NCBI GenBank assembly: GCA_963837695.1
Contig: CAWINZ010000005.1
Coordinates: 620,001-684,000 of the forward strand
Direction: 5' to 3'
Length of the DNA: 64,000 nucleotides
DNA from: VRUE01 sp963837695
Lineage (GTDB): Bacteria; Actinomycetota; Thermoleophilia; Solirubrobacterales; 70-9
The notes under the pieces are model-generated. The model worked only from the letters and a program-made list of their open reading frames with translations. It made no database searches and was not told the DNA's origin. Position numbers and translations under genes: made by a program. Numbering within the stretch: position 1 is the stretch's first letter; each line of letters begins with the position of its first letter. Positions 24,480 to 32,745 of this stretch are shown here, piece after piece.

Positions 24480-25259
24480 CTAGGGGGCGGCAGGAGCGGG
24501 CACCATGACCTGCTCGATCGAGTCAGCCAGTCCCGACTCGTTCACCTCGACCACAGCCCCCATGACCCAAACGTCCTCCTCGGCCGTCTCGAACTTGACC
24601 GGCATCTGGGTGGTCATCCGCTTCAGTATCTGCTCCGGCTTGACACCGAGGACGCTGGCCCGTGAGCCGGTCATGCCGACGTCGGAGATGTGGGCGGTGC
24701 CGCCGGGGAGGACCCGGGCGTCGGCAGTGGGGACGTGGGTGTGGGTGCCGAAGACGGCGGCGACGCGACCGTCGAGATGCCAGCCGATCGCGACCTTCTC
24801 GCTGCTGACTTCGGCATGGAAGTCGACGATGACGAGGTCCGCCTCGATCCGCTCGAGAATGCTGTCGACCTCGTGGAACGGCAGGCGGGCGACGTCGAGG
24901 CCAACCGCGCCGCTGAGGTTGATCACACCGACCCGCTTGTCGCCGGCCTCGACCACGACGTGCCCCTTGCCCGGGTTGGCGTGGGGGTAGTTGGCGGGCC
25001 GGATGACCCGCTCGGCGTTGTCGAGGAACTTGTATGCCTCGCGGTGCCGGTAGACGTGGTTGCCAGTCGTGATCACGTCGCAGCCGACGCCGAAGAGGAA
25101 GTTGGCGGTCTTCTCGGTGATGCCCATGCCACCGGCCGAGTTCTCACCGTTGACGACGGTCAGGTCAGGCCGGTATCGCTCGCGCAATTCCGGCATGGCG
25201 GCCTTTAGGCCACGCCTGCCAGGCCCGCCTACGACGTCGCCGATGAAGAGCACCCGCAT
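24480..25259 (-). CDS. ymdB: YmdB-type metallophosphoesterase
   Basis: A 259-residue member of the TIGR00282/YmdB family, cyclic-nucleotide phosphodiesterases of the calcineurin-like fold. Motifs: MRVLFIGDVVGGPGRRGL (DxxG metal site), NGENSAGGMGIT, TTGNHVYRH (GNH), IVDFHAEVSSEK and GTHTHVPTADARVLPGGT. All metal ligands expected are present. TAGGGT lies exactly 6 nt before the ATG (25266-25271, minus), so the mRNA should be leaderless. The B. subtilis homologue cleaves 2',3'-cyclic nucleotides and influences motility and biofilm decisions; the substrate here is not known. Confidence 0.92.
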   Translation of the reverse strand: MRVLFIGDVVGGPGRRGLKAAMPELRERYRPDLTVVNGENSAGGMGITEKTANFLFGVGCDVITTGNHVYRHREAYKFLDNAERVIRPANYPHANPGKGHVVVEAGDKRVGVINLSGAVGLDVARLPFHEVDSILERIEADLVIVDFHAEVSSEKVAIGWHLDGRVAAVFGTHTHVPTADARVLPGGTAHISDVGMTGSRASVLGVKPEQILKRMTTQMPVKFETAEEDVWVMGAVVEVNESGLADSIEQVMVPAPAAP

Positions 25260-25281
25260 GCGCTGACCCTACCCCGCACGG

Positions 25282-26631
25282 TCAGGCCGAGGCGAAGCGG
25301 CGCAGGGCGAAGCGCGCGAGTGCGCCGTAGGCGACTACCAGGATCGCCAGATGAAGCAGCGGCATGCCGATCCCCGCGCCAGCCGAGTCGAGCGCGGCGG
25401 TCATCGCCTGCAGCGTCGGCTTGAAGGGAAACAGCGCGGTCACCACCTTGATGACGTCGTAGAGGCCCGAGCCGACCGCTCCCGAGGGGACGAGCGAGAG
25501 CAACGCGACCGGCAGGGAGATCATGAAGGCGAGCAGGGAGACGGCCCGTACGTCGCGCGCAGCTGCTCCCAACGCCGCGCCTGCCGCCGCGAGCGCTGCG
25601 CCGCCGATGAGGATTGCGAGCAGCCAGAGGCCGATGCGGCTCCACTCGAGTCCGATGAAGAGCTGCACTCCCCCCAGCATCAGCAGCGTCACCACCAGTC
25701 CGATGACGACGCCGAGGCCGATCTTCTCGACGAGCAGCCCCGTGCGCGAGAGCAGGCCGCCGGTGAGGCGGGGGAAGGTGTTTTCCTCACGCTCCAGGGC
25801 CAAGGAGCCGGCGACGAGGAGCAGGGTGACGAAGGTGAGCGTCAGCGTCGCCGCGACGGCGATCGCGAAGATTTCCAGCGGCGGAGTGGGGGCGCTGACC
25901 GACTGTTTGTGTACGACGATCGGCTGGGCCAGCCGATCGATCAGCGGCGCCGTGACGTCGAGGTTGTCGCGGGCGAGGGTCGCGAAGCGGATCACCCGGT
26001 CGAGCTCGCCACGTTGCGAGGCGGGCACGGCCGGCCGCAGCGCCTGCAGGATCGAAGCGACGGCGCGCAGGCCGAGGATTTCGACCGGCTGACCGAGCAC
26101 GTCGAAGTTGCCGCCGTCGACGACCAGGTTGAGGTAGCGCCCGCCTTCCTTGGCGATCTGCTTGGCGATGAAGAGGTTGGCCTGCGCCAGTAGGGCCGTG
26201 ATGCGGTCGTCGACCACCCGCGCCTTGAGCGGATCCTCCTCGTTGACGATCACGTCGACTTCGGGGGTTTCCGGGGCCAGGGTGGAGAGGGAGTTGAGCC
26301 GGTCGATCAGGTCGCCGGGCAGGATCAGCGCCGCGAGTACGTCCCCTTCCCGCACTTTCGCTTCGGCCTGGGCTCGGTCGGCGACGTCGACGCACTCGAC
26401 CTGCTTGCAGATCCGGTCGTCAACCCCTACTGCCGGCAGCTTGCCGTTGCCCCCGGCGACCCGCGCCCCCGCCGGGATTTCGTTGAGAAACGCAACTCGA
26501 GGCTTGCCGGGTTCGCGTGAGATCGCGAAGCCGATCAGCAGCGCGATCAGGATCGGGTAGGCGATCAGCAGAGCAGCCTGCAGCGGCGAGCGCCGTAGGA
26601 TCTGCAGGTCCTTGAGCAGCAGCCAGCGCAC
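25282..26631 (-). CDS. ABC-2 type transporter permease
   Basis: A 449-residue ABC-2 permease. One helix near the N-terminus (LLIAYPILIALLIGFAI) is followed by a large extracytoplasmic domain (about 45-250) and then five hydrophobic helices in the second half (VAATLTLTFVTLLLVAGSLA, GVVIGLVVTLLMLGGVQLF and others). This architecture, related to YhgE and DrrB-like exporters, suits export of lipids, polymers or drugs. It is 3 nt downstream of its ATPase gene. The substrate is unknown. Confidence 0.85.
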   Translation of the reverse strand: MRWLLLKDLQILRRSPLQAALLIAYPILIALLIGFAISREPGKPRVAFLNEIPAGARVAGGNGKLPAVGVDDRICKQVECVDVADRAQAEAKVREGDVLAALILPGDLIDRLNSLSTLAPETPEVDVIVNEEDPLKARVVDDRITALLAQANLFIAKQIAKEGGRYLNLVVDGGNFDVLGQPVEILGLRAVASILQALRPAVPASQRGELDRVIRFATLARDNLDVTAPLIDRLAQPIVVHKQSVSAPTPPLEIFAIAVAATLTLTFVTLLLVAGSLALEREENTFPRLTGGLLSRTGLLVEKIGLGVVIGLVVTLLMLGGVQLFIGLEWSRIGLWLLAILIGGAALAAAGAALGAAARDVRAVSLLAFMISLPVALLSLVPSGAVGSGLYDVIKVVTALFPFKPTLQAMTAALDSAGAGIGMPLLHLAILVVAYGALARFALRRFASA

Positions 26632-26634
26632 GAG

Positions 26635-27339
26635 TCAGTGCCCCCGGTGCTGGAGGAAGGCGACGAAGGCGGTCTCGAAGTCGCGACCGGCGGCCTCGGG
26701 GGTCTCGCCGCGAACCGCTTCGCGCAGAGCATCCGAGGATCCGTCGAAGAGGCTCTCGCCGTCGGCGAGGACGAGCAGCCGCTGTCCGTAGCGCTCGGCC
26801 TCCTGGATGTCGTGGGTGGAGAAGATCACCGTCGTGCCCCGCTCGGCGAGGCCCGAGACGAACTCCCACAACCGCGCCCGCTGCCGCGGGTCGAGTCCGA
26901 CGCTGGGCTCGTCCAACAAGAGCACGACGGGACGGGCAAGCAAACCGATCGCGATGTTGATCCGCTGCTGATTGCCGCCGGAGAGCCTGGCGACGAGCTC
27001 AGTCCGCCGCTCCGCGAGCCCGGTCAGCTCCAACATCTCCTCAACCGCCGCCCGCGGCTCCTCCTGCTTCTCGAGCCGGGCAAAAAGCAGCAGGTTCTCC
27101 TCCACCGTCAATCGCCGATAGAGCGCAGCCTGCTGCGGCACCCACCCGACATCCCCATTGGGTGAGCTGACCGAACCCCCATCCGGCTTGACGGTCCCAG
27201 CCAGAATCGAAAGCAGCGTCGTCTTCCCAGCCCCGTTAGGGCCAATCACCGCCACAAGCTCCCCCGGCTCAGCGGTGAGGCTGACCCCGCGCAAAGCTTC
27301 GCGCTCCCCATACCTCTTGACCAGCCCCCGCGCCTCCAC
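26635..27339 (-). CDS. ABC transporter ATP-binding protein
   Basis: A 234-residue ABC ATPase with Walker A GPNGAGKTT, Q-loop in VPQQAALYRRLT, signature LSGGNQQR, Walker B VVLLLDEPSVGLDP and switch His in STHDIQEAE. It forms the exporter with the adjacent ABC-2 permease. The start is GTG (27337-27339); TAGCTT lies 8 nt upstream as a likely -10 box. The divergent hemB gene and R1-4 lie on the other side. Confidence 0.92.
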   Translation of the reverse strand: MEARGLVKRYGEREALRGVSLTAEPGELVAVIGPNGAGKTTLLSILAGTVKPDGGSVSSPNGDVGWVPQQAALYRRLTVEENLLLFARLEKQEEPRAAVEEMLELTGLAERRTELVARLSGGNQQRINIAIGLLARPVVLLLDEPSVGLDPRQRARLWEFVSGLAERGTTVIFSTHDIQEAERYGQRLLVLADGESLFDGSSDALREAVRGETPEAAGRDFETAFVAFLQHRGH

Positions 27340-27400
27340 AGCGGGAAAAGCTACTGATCCGATGAGTAAGCGTTGTTAGGTCCCGGTAGAGGTGGTAACT

Positions 27401-27528
27401 GGGGGACGAGGGTGCCTCCCGGATGTGCCTCGCGAAGCGGCTCCGCAGAGTGCCTCTTGGCGGCGAAGCCGCTCCAAATCCGTGAGCGAAGCGAACATGG
27501 GCACAGCCGGGAGGCACCCTCGTCCCCC
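27401..27528 (+). repeat. R1 palindromic element, copy 4 (upstream of hemB)
   Basis: Arms 27401-27422 and 27507-27528 pair perfectly over 22 bp, continued after one mismatch by TGTGCC/GGCACA. The core carries GCCTCGCGAAGCGGCTCCGC, the triloop hairpin GCGGC-GAA-GCCGC (27460-27472) and CCGTGAGCGAAGCGAACATG. The right arm ends on the base before the hemB -10 box. It lies between divergent genes, a place where a transcription terminator has no obvious use. Confidence 0.9.
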
Positions 27529-27534
27529 TAGAAT
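27529..27534 (+). promoter_or_regulatory. -10 box of hemB (leaderless)
   Basis: TAGAAT, 7 nt before the hemB ATG, directly abuts the right arm of R1-4. No -35 box and no ribosome site are visible. Confidence 0.6.
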
Positions 27535-27541
27535 CGCTCCA

Positions 27542-28513
27542 ATGCAGTTCCCAAGCACCCGCATGCGCCGCCTACGCCGCAACGAGACCCTGCGTGGCCT
27601 GGTCCGCGAGACCGAGCTGTCGTCGGCGCACCTGATCCAGCCAGCCTTCGTCGTCGCCGGCGAGGGCGTCCGCGAGGAGGTCGAGTCGATGCCCGGCATC
27701 GAACGCTTCTCGATCTCCGAGCTGGTCGCCGAGGCGACGGAGATCGCCAGCGCCGGAATCGGCGCGGTCCTGCTCTTCGGCGTGCCGGCGGACAAGGACG
27801 AGACCGGCTCGGGCGCCTACGACGACGAGGGCATCGTGCAGATGGCGGTGCGGGCGTTGAAGGAGGCCCACCCCGAGCTGACCGTGATCACCGATGTCTG
27901 CCTCTGCGAGTACACCACCCACGGCCACTGCGGCTTCGTCCGCGACGGCGAGGTCGACAACGACGTGACCATTGAGCTACTGGCCAAAACCGCGATCTCC
28001 CACGCCGAGGCCGGCGCCGACGCGGTGGCGCCCAGCGACATGATGGACGGCAGGGTCGGCACGATCCGCCACCAGCTCGACGAGGAGGGCCACGCGGCAA
28101 CGCCGATCGTCGCCTACAGCGCCAAGTACGCCTCGGCCTTCTACGGCCCCTTCCGCGACGCAGCCGAGTCGACACCCGAGTTCGGCGACCGGCGCGGCTA
28201 CCAGCTCGATCCGGCCAACGCCGCCGAGGCGGTCCGGGAGGCCCAGCTCGACCTCGACGAGGGCGCGGACATGCTGATGGTCAAGCCGGCGACTCCGTAC
28301 CTCGACGTCGTGCGGCGGGTCAAGGAGGAGACCGGCGCGCCGCTCGCCGCCTACCATGTCTCCGGCGAGTACTCGATGCTGAAGGCGGCAGCCGCCAACG
28401 GCTGGATCGACGAGCGCGCCGCCGTGGTGGAGACCTTGACCTCGATCCGCCGCGCCGGCGCCGACGCGATCGTCACCTACTACGCGAAGGAGGCCGCGGC
28501 TTGGCTCCGGTGA
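27542..28513 (+). CDS. hemB: Porphobilinogen synthase (delta-aminolevulinate dehydratase)
   Basis: Condenses two 5-aminolevulinate molecules into porphobilinogen. The 323 residues hold the zinc cysteines in DVCLCEYTTHGHCG, the catalytic lysines in YSAKYASAFYGPFRDA and LMVKPATPYLD, and SDMMDGRVGTIR. The ATG at 27542 follows a leaderless-type promoter; an apparent N-terminal extension is R1 repeat. The gene heads hemB, a siroheme decarboxylase-like gene and hemL, all overlapping. Confidence 0.96.
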   Translation: MQFPSTRMRRLRRNETLRGLVRETELSSAHLIQPAFVVAGEGVREEVESMPGIERFSISELVAEATEIASAGIGAVLLFGVPADKDETGSGAYDDEGIVQMAVRALKEAHPELTVITDVCLCEYTTHGHCGFVRDGEVDNDVTIELLAKTAISHAEAGADAVAPSDMMDGRVGTIRHQLDEEGHAATPIVAYSAKYASAFYGPFRDAAESTPEFGDRRGYQLDPANAAEAVREAQLDLDEGADMLMVKPATPYLDVVRRVKEETGAPLAAYHVSGEYSMLKAAAANGWIDERAAVVETLTSIRRAGADAIVTYYAKEAAAWLR

Positions 28514-29586
28514 AAGTTCCCCAGTCGAAGGCGCGCTCCCGCAAGGGCGGCGCGGCGATTCCGCTGGATGAGACCGACAAGCGGCTGATGAACCTGCTGC
28601 AGTCGAGCTTCCCGCTTGCCCCCGAGCCCTTTGCCCTGGTCGCCTCCGAGGCAGAGCTCGAGCTGGAAGACGTCCTCGCCCGCACCCGGCGGTTGCTGGA
28701 CGAGCGGATCATCCGCGAGATCACGCCGATCTTCGACACCCGCGCGCTCGGCTACGAGTCGATGCTGGTCGCCGCCAAAGTCGACGCCGAGAACCCCCAG
28801 CGGGCCGCCGCCGCGGTCAACGCCCATCCCGGCGTCTCCCACAACTACCTGCGCACCCACGACTTCAACCTCTGGTTCACGATCGCCGTGCCGCCGGACT
28901 CCGCGCTCGGCATGGAGGGGAGCCTGGAAGCGCTGATGCGCCAGACCGGCGCCGAGTCGATGCGCCAGCTGCCCACCCTGACCCTGTTCAAGATCAATAT
29001 GAACCTCGAGATGGAGAAGGGCACCGACGCGCTCGCCGCGGCCGTCGAAGCGGCGCCGCCGCGGGAGCTGGAGCGCCAGCCCTACGACGAGCGCGACGTC
29101 GCCACGATCCAGGCCATGCAGGGGCCGATGGAGGCGGTCGAGCGGCCCTACGACGCCGCCGCGGAAGAGTTGGGGATCTCGACTGACGAGTTGCTGGAGC
29201 AGCTGCGGAACATGGTCGATCGCAAGATCTTGCGCCGGGTCGCCGCGATCCTCTACCACCGTCGTGCCGGCTTCTCGGCCAACGGCATGGGCGTCTGGAA
29301 GGTTCCCGAGGCGGAGATCATGGAGACGGGCGGCCGCATGGCCTCCTTCCGCGGCATCTCCCACTGCTACCAGCGGCCGACCTACGAGGACTGGCCCTAC
29401 AGCGTTTTCACGATGGCCCACGGCCGCTCGAAGGAGGAGTGCGACGCGATTCTCGACTCGATCGCCGAGGAGTGCGGGATGGGTCCCGAGGACCGGGCCA
29501 CGCTCTACTCCTCGACCGAGTACAAGAAGATCCGGCTGCGCTACTTCACTGACGACTACGCGCGGTGGGACGCTGAACATTCGTAG
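28501..29586 (+). CDS. Fused AhbA-AhbB siroheme decarboxylase-like protein (Lrp/AsnC fold)
   Basis: A 361-residue protein made of two AsnC-like units. The first (about 20-170) has GVSHNYLRTHDFNLWFTIAV, the second (about 195-350) GISHCYQRPTYEDWPYSVFT followed by MAHGRS. These match AhbA and AhbB, which together decarboxylate siroheme on the alternative heme route; related NirD/L/G/H proteins act in heme d1 synthesis. Such proteins are often annotated as Lrp/AsnC regulators. TTG at 28501 is chosen because AAGGAGG (28487-28493) is 7 nt upstream. It overlaps hemB by 13 nt and is followed by hemL, which supports a tetrapyrrole role. Confidence 0.82.
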   Translation: MAPVKVPQSKARSRKGGAAIPLDETDKRLMNLLQSSFPLAPEPFALVASEAELELEDVLARTRRLLDERIIREITPIFDTRALGYESMLVAAKVDAENPQRAAAAVNAHPGVSHNYLRTHDFNLWFTIAVPPDSALGMEGSLEALMRQTGAESMRQLPTLTLFKINMNLEMEKGTDALAAAVEAAPPRELERQPYDERDVATIQAMQGPMEAVERPYDAAAEELGISTDELLEQLRNMVDRKILRRVAAILYHRRAGFSANGMGVWKVPEAEIMETGGRMASFRGISHCYQRPTYEDWPYSVFTMAHGRSKEECDAILDSIAEECGMGPEDRATLYSSTEYKKIRLRYFTDDYARWDAEHS

Positions 29587-30856
29587 TCACGATCGCTCGG
29601 CGGAGCTGTACCGCCGGGCGCTCAGGGTGATGCCGGGCGGGGTCAACTCTCCGGTGCGGGCGATGCGGCAGATCGGCTGCGACCCGATCTTCATCGAGCG
29701 CGGCGAGGGCTGCGAGCTGGTCGACGTCGACGGCAACCGCTACGTCGACTGGGTCTGCTCCTGGGGCCCGCTGATCCACGGCCACGCTCCCCCCGACGTG
29801 GTTGCGGCGGTCAGCGAGGCTGCCGCCCGTGGGACCAGCTACGGGGCCGCCACTGAGGCTGAGATCGAGCTGGCCGAAGAGGTGGCGGCGCGGGTGCCCT
29901 CGGTGGAGATGCTGCGACTGACCAGCTCCGGCACCGAGGCGGCGATGGGTGCGGTGCGCCTGGCCCGCGCCGTGACCGGGCGCGAGGTGGTGGTCAAGTT
30001 CGCCGGCGCCTACCACGGCCACTCGGACGGCCTGCTCGCCGAAGCCGGCTCGGGGCTGGCGACGCTCGCCATTCCCGCCAGCCCGGGGGTGACCGCTGCG
30101 CAGACGGCCGGCACCGTGGTGGTGCCGTGGAACGATCGCGACGCGGTCCGCCGTGCCCTCGCGGAGCATCCGGTTGCCGCCCTGCTCGCCGAGCCGCTGC
30201 CGGCCAACATGGGCGTGGTCCCAGCCGAAGACGGCTTCCTGGAGTTTCTCCGCGACGCCACCCGGGCGGCAGGCGCGCTGCTCGTCTTCGACGAGGTGAT
30301 CAGCGGCTTCAGAGTCGCCCCCGGCGGCGCGCAGCAGCTCTACGCCGTCGACCCCGACCTGACGATTCTGGGCAAGGTGCTGGGCGGCGGCCTTCCCGCC
30401 GCCGCCTTCGCCGGCCCCGCGGCGACGATGGAACGCGTTGCGCCCGCCGGCGACGTCTACCAGGCGGGGACCCTGTCGGGCAACCCTCTGGCGGTTGCGG
30501 CCGGCCTCGCGACGCTGCAACGGTTGGATGCCGCGGCCTACTCCCGACTCGGGGAGCTCACCGACCGGCTCGCCGGGGGGTTGAGCGAACTGGCTGCCGA
30601 CCGGCCAGTGCAGGTGGCCTCGGCCCCCGGCCTGCTCACCCTCTTCTTCAGTGCCGAGCCCGTGTCCGACTTCGCGGGCGCGGCGGCCTGCGACCTCGAT
30701 GCCCACGCCCGCTTTTGCCGGGCGATGCTCGACCGCGGTATCTACCCGCCCCCGTCGCAGTTCGAGGCCTGGTTCGTCTCGCTCGCTCATGACGACGCGG
30801 CGATCGACCGTACGCTGGAAGCGACGGCGGAGTCAATCGCGGCGGCGATGCGATGA
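29579..30856 (+). CDS. hemL: Glutamate-1-semialdehyde 2,1-aminomutase
   Basis: PLP enzyme that makes 5-aminolevulinate. About 425 residues: MPGGVNSPVRAM near the start, TSSGTEAAMGAVRLAR, AYHGHSDGLL, FDEVISGFRVAPGGAQ and the Schiff-base Lys in LGKVLGGGLPAAAF. No ATG, GTG or TTG precedes the first helix (RSAELYRRALRV) in frame. The best candidate is ATT at 29579, with GGTGGGA (29564-29570) 8 nt upstream; a GTG within RVMPGG would remove the first helix. The gene would overlap the preceding one by 8 nt. The coding region itself is intact. Confidence 0.88.
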   Translation: MRSHDRSAELYRRALRVMPGGVNSPVRAMRQIGCDPIFIERGEGCELVDVDGNRYVDWVCSWGPLIHGHAPPDVVAAVSEAAARGTSYGAATEAEIELAEEVAARVPSVEMLRLTSSGTEAAMGAVRLARAVTGREVVVKFAGAYHGHSDGLLAEAGSGLATLAIPASPGVTAAQTAGTVVVPWNDRDAVRRALAEHPVAALLAEPLPANMGVVPAEDGFLEFLRDATRAAGALLVFDEVISGFRVAPGGAQQLYAVDPDLTILGKVLGGGLPAAAFAGPAATMERVAPAGDVYQAGTLSGNPLAVAAGLATLQRLDAAAYSRLGELTDRLAGGLSELAADRPVQVASAPGLLTLFFSAEPVSDFAGAAACDLDAHARFCRAMLDRGIYPPPSQFEAWFVSLAHDDAAIDRTLEATAESIAAAMR

Positions 30857-31239
30857 GTGCCGCCCTTCAACAGCTCGCCGTGCAGCTCCGCGAGGAGGAC
30901 ACGCCGATCTCGCCGCATGTGATCGACCCGGACGAGGCTTCGACGTTCGCGCCGCCGGGCGAATACGCGTTCGTCATCGAGGCTGTGCGCGAGGGGTATC
31001 TCCTCCACTACGGCGAGCCGCGCATCCTCGCCGGCCACGACCCCGACCTCGCCCTGCTCGCCGGCGACTACCTCTACGCGCTCGGCATTGAACGCCTCGC
31101 GGCGCTGGGGGACACCGAAGCCGTCCATCGTCTGGCCGATCTGATCAGCACCTGCGCCCAGCTCCACACCGAAGGCCGCGCGGACGACGTCCCAGCGGTC
31201 TGGGAAAAGACGATTCAGCGCATCAAAGAGGCGACCTGA
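30853..31239 (+). CDS. Hypothetical helical protein downstream of hemL
   Basis: A 128-residue, mostly helical protein. The middle (ALLAGDYLYALGIERLAALG, then EAVHRLADLISTCAQLH) faintly recalls the helices of polyprenyl synthetases, but no DDxxD motif is present, so catalysis of that kind is unlikely. ATG overlaps the hemL stop in ATGA, so it is the last gene of the hem operon. Its last codons and stop form the left arm of R2-A. I cannot assign a function. Confidence 0.7.
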   Translation: MSAALQQLAVQLREEDTPISPHVIDPDEASTFAPPGEYAFVIEAVREGYLLHYGEPRILAGHDPDLALLAGDYLYALGIERLAALGDTEAVHRLADLISTCAQLHTEGRADDVPAVWEKTIQRIKEAT

Positions 31240-31349
31240 CCAAGCAGTTCAAGGACGCAGAGAGGAAGGCAAGGGGAGCGCACTTAAGTGCGTGACCCGC
31301 CGCCGCCCGACCGAGGACGCCGAAATGCGCAGTGTCAGGTCGCCTCTTT
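31225..31349 (+). repeat. R2 palindromic element, copy A
   Basis: Arms 31225-31240 and 31334-31349 pair perfectly over 16 bp. The core has GGACGCAG (31253-31260), a 14-nt palindrome CGCACTTAAGTGCG (31279-31292) and CGACCGAGGACGCCGA (31308-31323) followed by AATGCGC. The left arm contains the stop of the hypothetical gene and the right arm reaches the stop of the convergent secreted-protein gene. Confidence 0.85.
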
Positions 31350-32124
31350 AGCTAACGGTGCATTCGCGGATCAGGGTTTCCACCACGTGTTTGTTCTCCG
31401 CGAAACCGAAGTTCGCCCTGGCGAACGGGTAGACGGCGCCAGGAAAACCCTCCGGCGCGGGACAGCCGGCGCTGATGAAGCTGTGCTTCTGACCTTCATA
31501 GGTGTAGACGCGACGTAGCTTCATGTCGAAGTGGGTGACGTAGGCCCACTGGCGGGCGGGCTTCGGCAGGGTCGTCTTGATCACCGTGCCGAAGGTGCCC
31601 TGTTTTTCGAGGACGTTGAAATTGAGCACGAAGGCCGACGGCGGCTTGCGCCCGTAGACCTGCGCGAGCAGCCGTCGGTGCCCGTTGGCGGGTCTCGCAT
31701 GGAAGACGAGCAGCGGCCCCTTGAACGTGAAGGTCGGCTGGTTCGCCAGGTGGACCTGCACCTGGACGTGGCCGCTGCCGACGATCGCGTTGCCGCAGAT
31801 TCGCCGCGCCGCCTTGATCGTAGTGGGCTGGATCCGCCGTACCCGGCAGGTCGGCAGGCCACGGTCGAATATCTTGCCGCCGTGGTTGATCCCGACAGCG
31901 ATTGTGCGCAGCTGCGGGGGCGGGTCGGACCCGTCGGCAGTCTTGAAGGTGCTGTCGAGCGAGACGGCCACCGGCGCCATGCCGGTCCTCGGCAGCGATG
32001 CCGGCGATATGCCGCCCTCGATATGGACGAGGATGTTGCCCTCTCTTTTGAACTCGCCTCTTGCGACGCTGGCCACGGCCAGGACCACCAGCAGGGCGAG
32101 CCCGACCAGCCCGACCCGGCGCAC
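31348..32124 (-). CDS. Secreted four-cysteine family protein, copy 1
   Basis: A 258-residue exported protein with an N-terminal signal helix (VGLVGLALLVVLAVASVARG). It shares with five other genes here the pattern GG..P..LPR...AP, DGS.PP.LR, a GLP.C...C pair, (V)G.G, PLLVF and two late cysteines (AGCP and ECTVS). It is the most divergent copy. I know no named family. The GTG start touches the stop of the preceding secreted protein (TAAGTG), so they are cotranscribed, downstream of the first MMPL transporter. This suggests an envelope role, which is inference. Confidence 0.78.
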   Translation of the reverse strand: MRRVGLVGLALLVVLAVASVARGEFKREGNILVHIEGGISPASLPRTGMAPVAVSLDSTFKTADGSDPPPQLRTIAVGINHGGKIFDRGLPTCRVRRIQPTTIKAARRICGNAIVGSGHVQVQVHLANQPTFTFKGPLLVFHARPANGHRRLLAQVYGRKPPSAFVLNFNVLEKQGTFGTVIKTTLPKPARQWAYVTHFDMKLRRVYTYEGQKHSFISAGCPAPEGFPGAVYPFARANFGFAENKHVVETLIRECTVS

Positions 32125-32628
32125 TTAGAGGAACCTCGAGGAGTCGATCCGGCATTCGTGGAAGTTGAAGCTGATCACGGTGTTGTTGGCCTTGTTGTTG
32201 TTCCGGTTGAGTTCCCCGGCAAGCTTCTCCGCGTGGTACTTGTCCTTGCTCTTCAGCTTCTTGCCGATCTTCAGCAGGAAGGTCTGCTCCTTTTCCAGAT
32301 AGCCGATCCATTTGGTCAGCCTCGCCGTGTCCGCTCCCGGCTGTGGCACCGCGTCGATCTTGCCGACGGCCTTGCCGAGCGCGGATGAAGCGCGGATGAA
32401 GCGCTTCCCGGCGGGCACGAGCTTGTCATGCTTGACCTGTCCTTTGACGCCCTTGAGGATGCGCGAGTTGGCCTGCGCGTTGGACTTGCAGATCGGCTCG
32501 ACCTGGGCGACGTATTCGTCGCGGGTGAGTTCTCCTTCGGCGGCGATGGCGGCCGGAACTATCACCAGCAGCGCCATGGCGACGGCCAGAGCGAGATTGG
32601 GCACAGACGACAACCTTCCGCTTCCCAC
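32125..32628 (-). CDS. Secreted helical protein of unknown function
   Basis: A 167-residue protein with a signal peptide (NLALAVAMALLVIVPAAIAA) and an alpha-helical, lysine-rich mature part starting LTRDEYVAQVEPICKSNAQA; a second cysteine is in FHECRIDSSR, so one disulfide is likely. GTG at 32628 is supported by AGGAGG (32638-32643) 9 nt upstream; GTG at 32604 is an alternative. It lies between the MMPL gene, from which a terminator separates it, and secreted-family copy 1. Confidence 0.75.
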   Translation of the reverse strand: MGSGRLSSVPNLALAVAMALLVIVPAAIAAEGELTRDEYVAQVEPICKSNAQANSRILKGVKGQVKHDKLVPAGKRFIRASSALGKAVGKIDAVPQPGADTARLTKWIGYLEKEQTFLLKIGKKLKSKDKYHAEKLAGELNRNNNKANNTVISFNFHECRIDSSRFL

Positions 32629-32711
32629 TAGATCAATCCTCCTATTTATTCGACCCGGTCCGCCGACGACGCAAGGCCTCCAGCCGATCCCCTGTTCTCA
32701 AACCCTGTATC

Positions 32712-32737
32712 AAAAATACACGAGTTCTTATCTCGTG
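32712..32737 (-). terminator. Intrinsic terminator after MMPL gene 1
   Basis: On the minus strand CACGAG-ATAAGAA-CTCGTG forms a 6-bp stem and is followed by TATTTTTG. It lies just downstream of the MMPL stop at 32746, in a spacer that is AT-rich compared with its surroundings. Confidence 0.65.
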
Positions 32738-32745
32738 CACGTGTT

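Noticed and set aside
27392..27541. 50-residue N-terminal extension of hemB
   Set aside because: It is translation of R1-4; the peptide PREAAPQS also occurs at the R1-3 gene end, showing repeat origin.
28501..29586. Plain Lrp/AsnC transcription regulator call
   Set aside because: Two tandem AsnC-like units with siroheme decarboxylase-type segments, and a position between hemB and hemL, fit an enzyme better; regulation is not excluded.
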